Assembly (NCBI GenBank): GCA_937928475.1
Contig: CALFVE010000264.1
Location: forward strand, 1-14,765
Direction: 5' to 3'
DNA: 14,765 nt
Source: an uncultured bacterium
GTDB taxonomy: Bacteria; Armatimonadota; Zipacnadia; Zipacnadales; Zipacnadaceae
The position numbers were made by a program, and so were the translations under genes. Shown here piece after piece: positions 14,506 through 14,765 of the stretch. Below the pieces are notes generated by a model. That model saw nothing but the letters and a program-made list of their open reading frames with translations. It made no database searches and was not told the DNA's origin. Position 1 is the stretch's first letter, and every line of letters starts with the position of its first letter.

Positions 14506-14765
14506 GCCGCTGGGGAATAGCAGGGCTCCTGGTCTGGGCGCATAGGAGGCGATCGGGTTGCAGACGCTCGAGGAGGGGGACTGACAGACTGGCCAGCGCC
14601 AGCCGGCTCCGCTATTACCGATGAGGAACTAGCGAGCCGCCACAAGAGGAAGGCGAACGCTGCCGGCAGGTGTGGGCCCAGCAGGCCCAAGGCTGGACCG
14701 ACCAGGGAGCCCTCCTGCCCCCCGACCAGCGCCCCTGGCTCACCCGGCTAACCTACTGCCCTCCC
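14506..14765 (+). pseudogene. Fragmentary reading frame at right edge
   Basis: Protein-like sequence is visible but not in one frame. A TTG at 14558 behind AGGAGG (14544-14549) reads eight residues and meets TGA. Another frame reads TDWPAPAGSAITDEELASRH (about 14581-14640). A third, free of stops from 14625 to the edge, reads ERCRQVWAQQAQGWTDQGAL followed by LPPDQRPWLTRLTYCPP. Joining them would need two frame changes. This may be a decayed gene or the start of an unrelated one continuing beyond the window. I do not recognise the product. Confidence 0.3.

Noticed and set aside
1..14765. tRNA, rRNA, CRISPR array or insertion sequence
   Set aside because: No T-loop or clover-leaf pattern in the gaps, no regularly spaced repeats, and no transposase motifs or flanking inverted repeats were seen by eye.

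Overview
This window is GC-rich bacterial chromosome with two distinct halves. Roughly the first 11.6 kb holds intact, conserved housekeeping genes. The last 3 kb holds a degenerate block of apparently secreted proteins. The organism cannot be named from the sequence. The archaeal-type split glutamate synthase, the nadD-LCP-rsfS order, the RecG with an N-terminal extension, the coiled-coil gene after coaD and the DUF1573-like and copper-amine-oxidase-like secreted domains fit a deep-branching Gram-positive-like or Armatimonadota/Chloroflexi-type lineage. That assignment is inference.

Region 1 (1-2450, minus strand): an operon for a split, ferredoxin-type glutamate synthase. A class II glutamine amidotransferase protein comes first, then the FMN/Fe-S synthase protein, which runs off the left edge. 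A sigma70-like promoter lies at 2527-2556. Region 2 (2449-3093): a divergent intergenic region with hairpins, a terminator-like stem and a strong promoter reading right. Region 3 (3094-3819): an orphan FliA/WhiG-type sigma factor.

Region 4 (4148-7330): nadD, an LCP (LytR-CpsA-Psr) cell-wall enzyme, rsfS and a TPR-membrane protein, tightly packed with stop/start overlaps. This links NAD synthesis, envelope assembly and ribosome silencing. nadD appears to be leaderless behind an extended -10 promoter. Region 5 (7473-11622): recG, rsmD, coaD and a small coiled-coil protein, with purine-rich spacers before recG and before the coiled-coil gene.

Region 6 (11619-14765): a DUF1573-like beta-sandwich protein broken by an in-frame TAG and a -1 frameshift; a cysteine-rich small protein of unknown family; tiny ORFs; a membrane-anchored PepSY-like/copper-amine-oxidase-N-like protein split by an in-frame TAG; and a fragmentary reading frame at the right edge. 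TAG is an ordinary stop in coaD, the LCP gene and the TPR gene, so wholesale amber recoding is unlikely. The block is best read as a decaying or error-containing locus of secreted proteins. It is the least explained part of the window.
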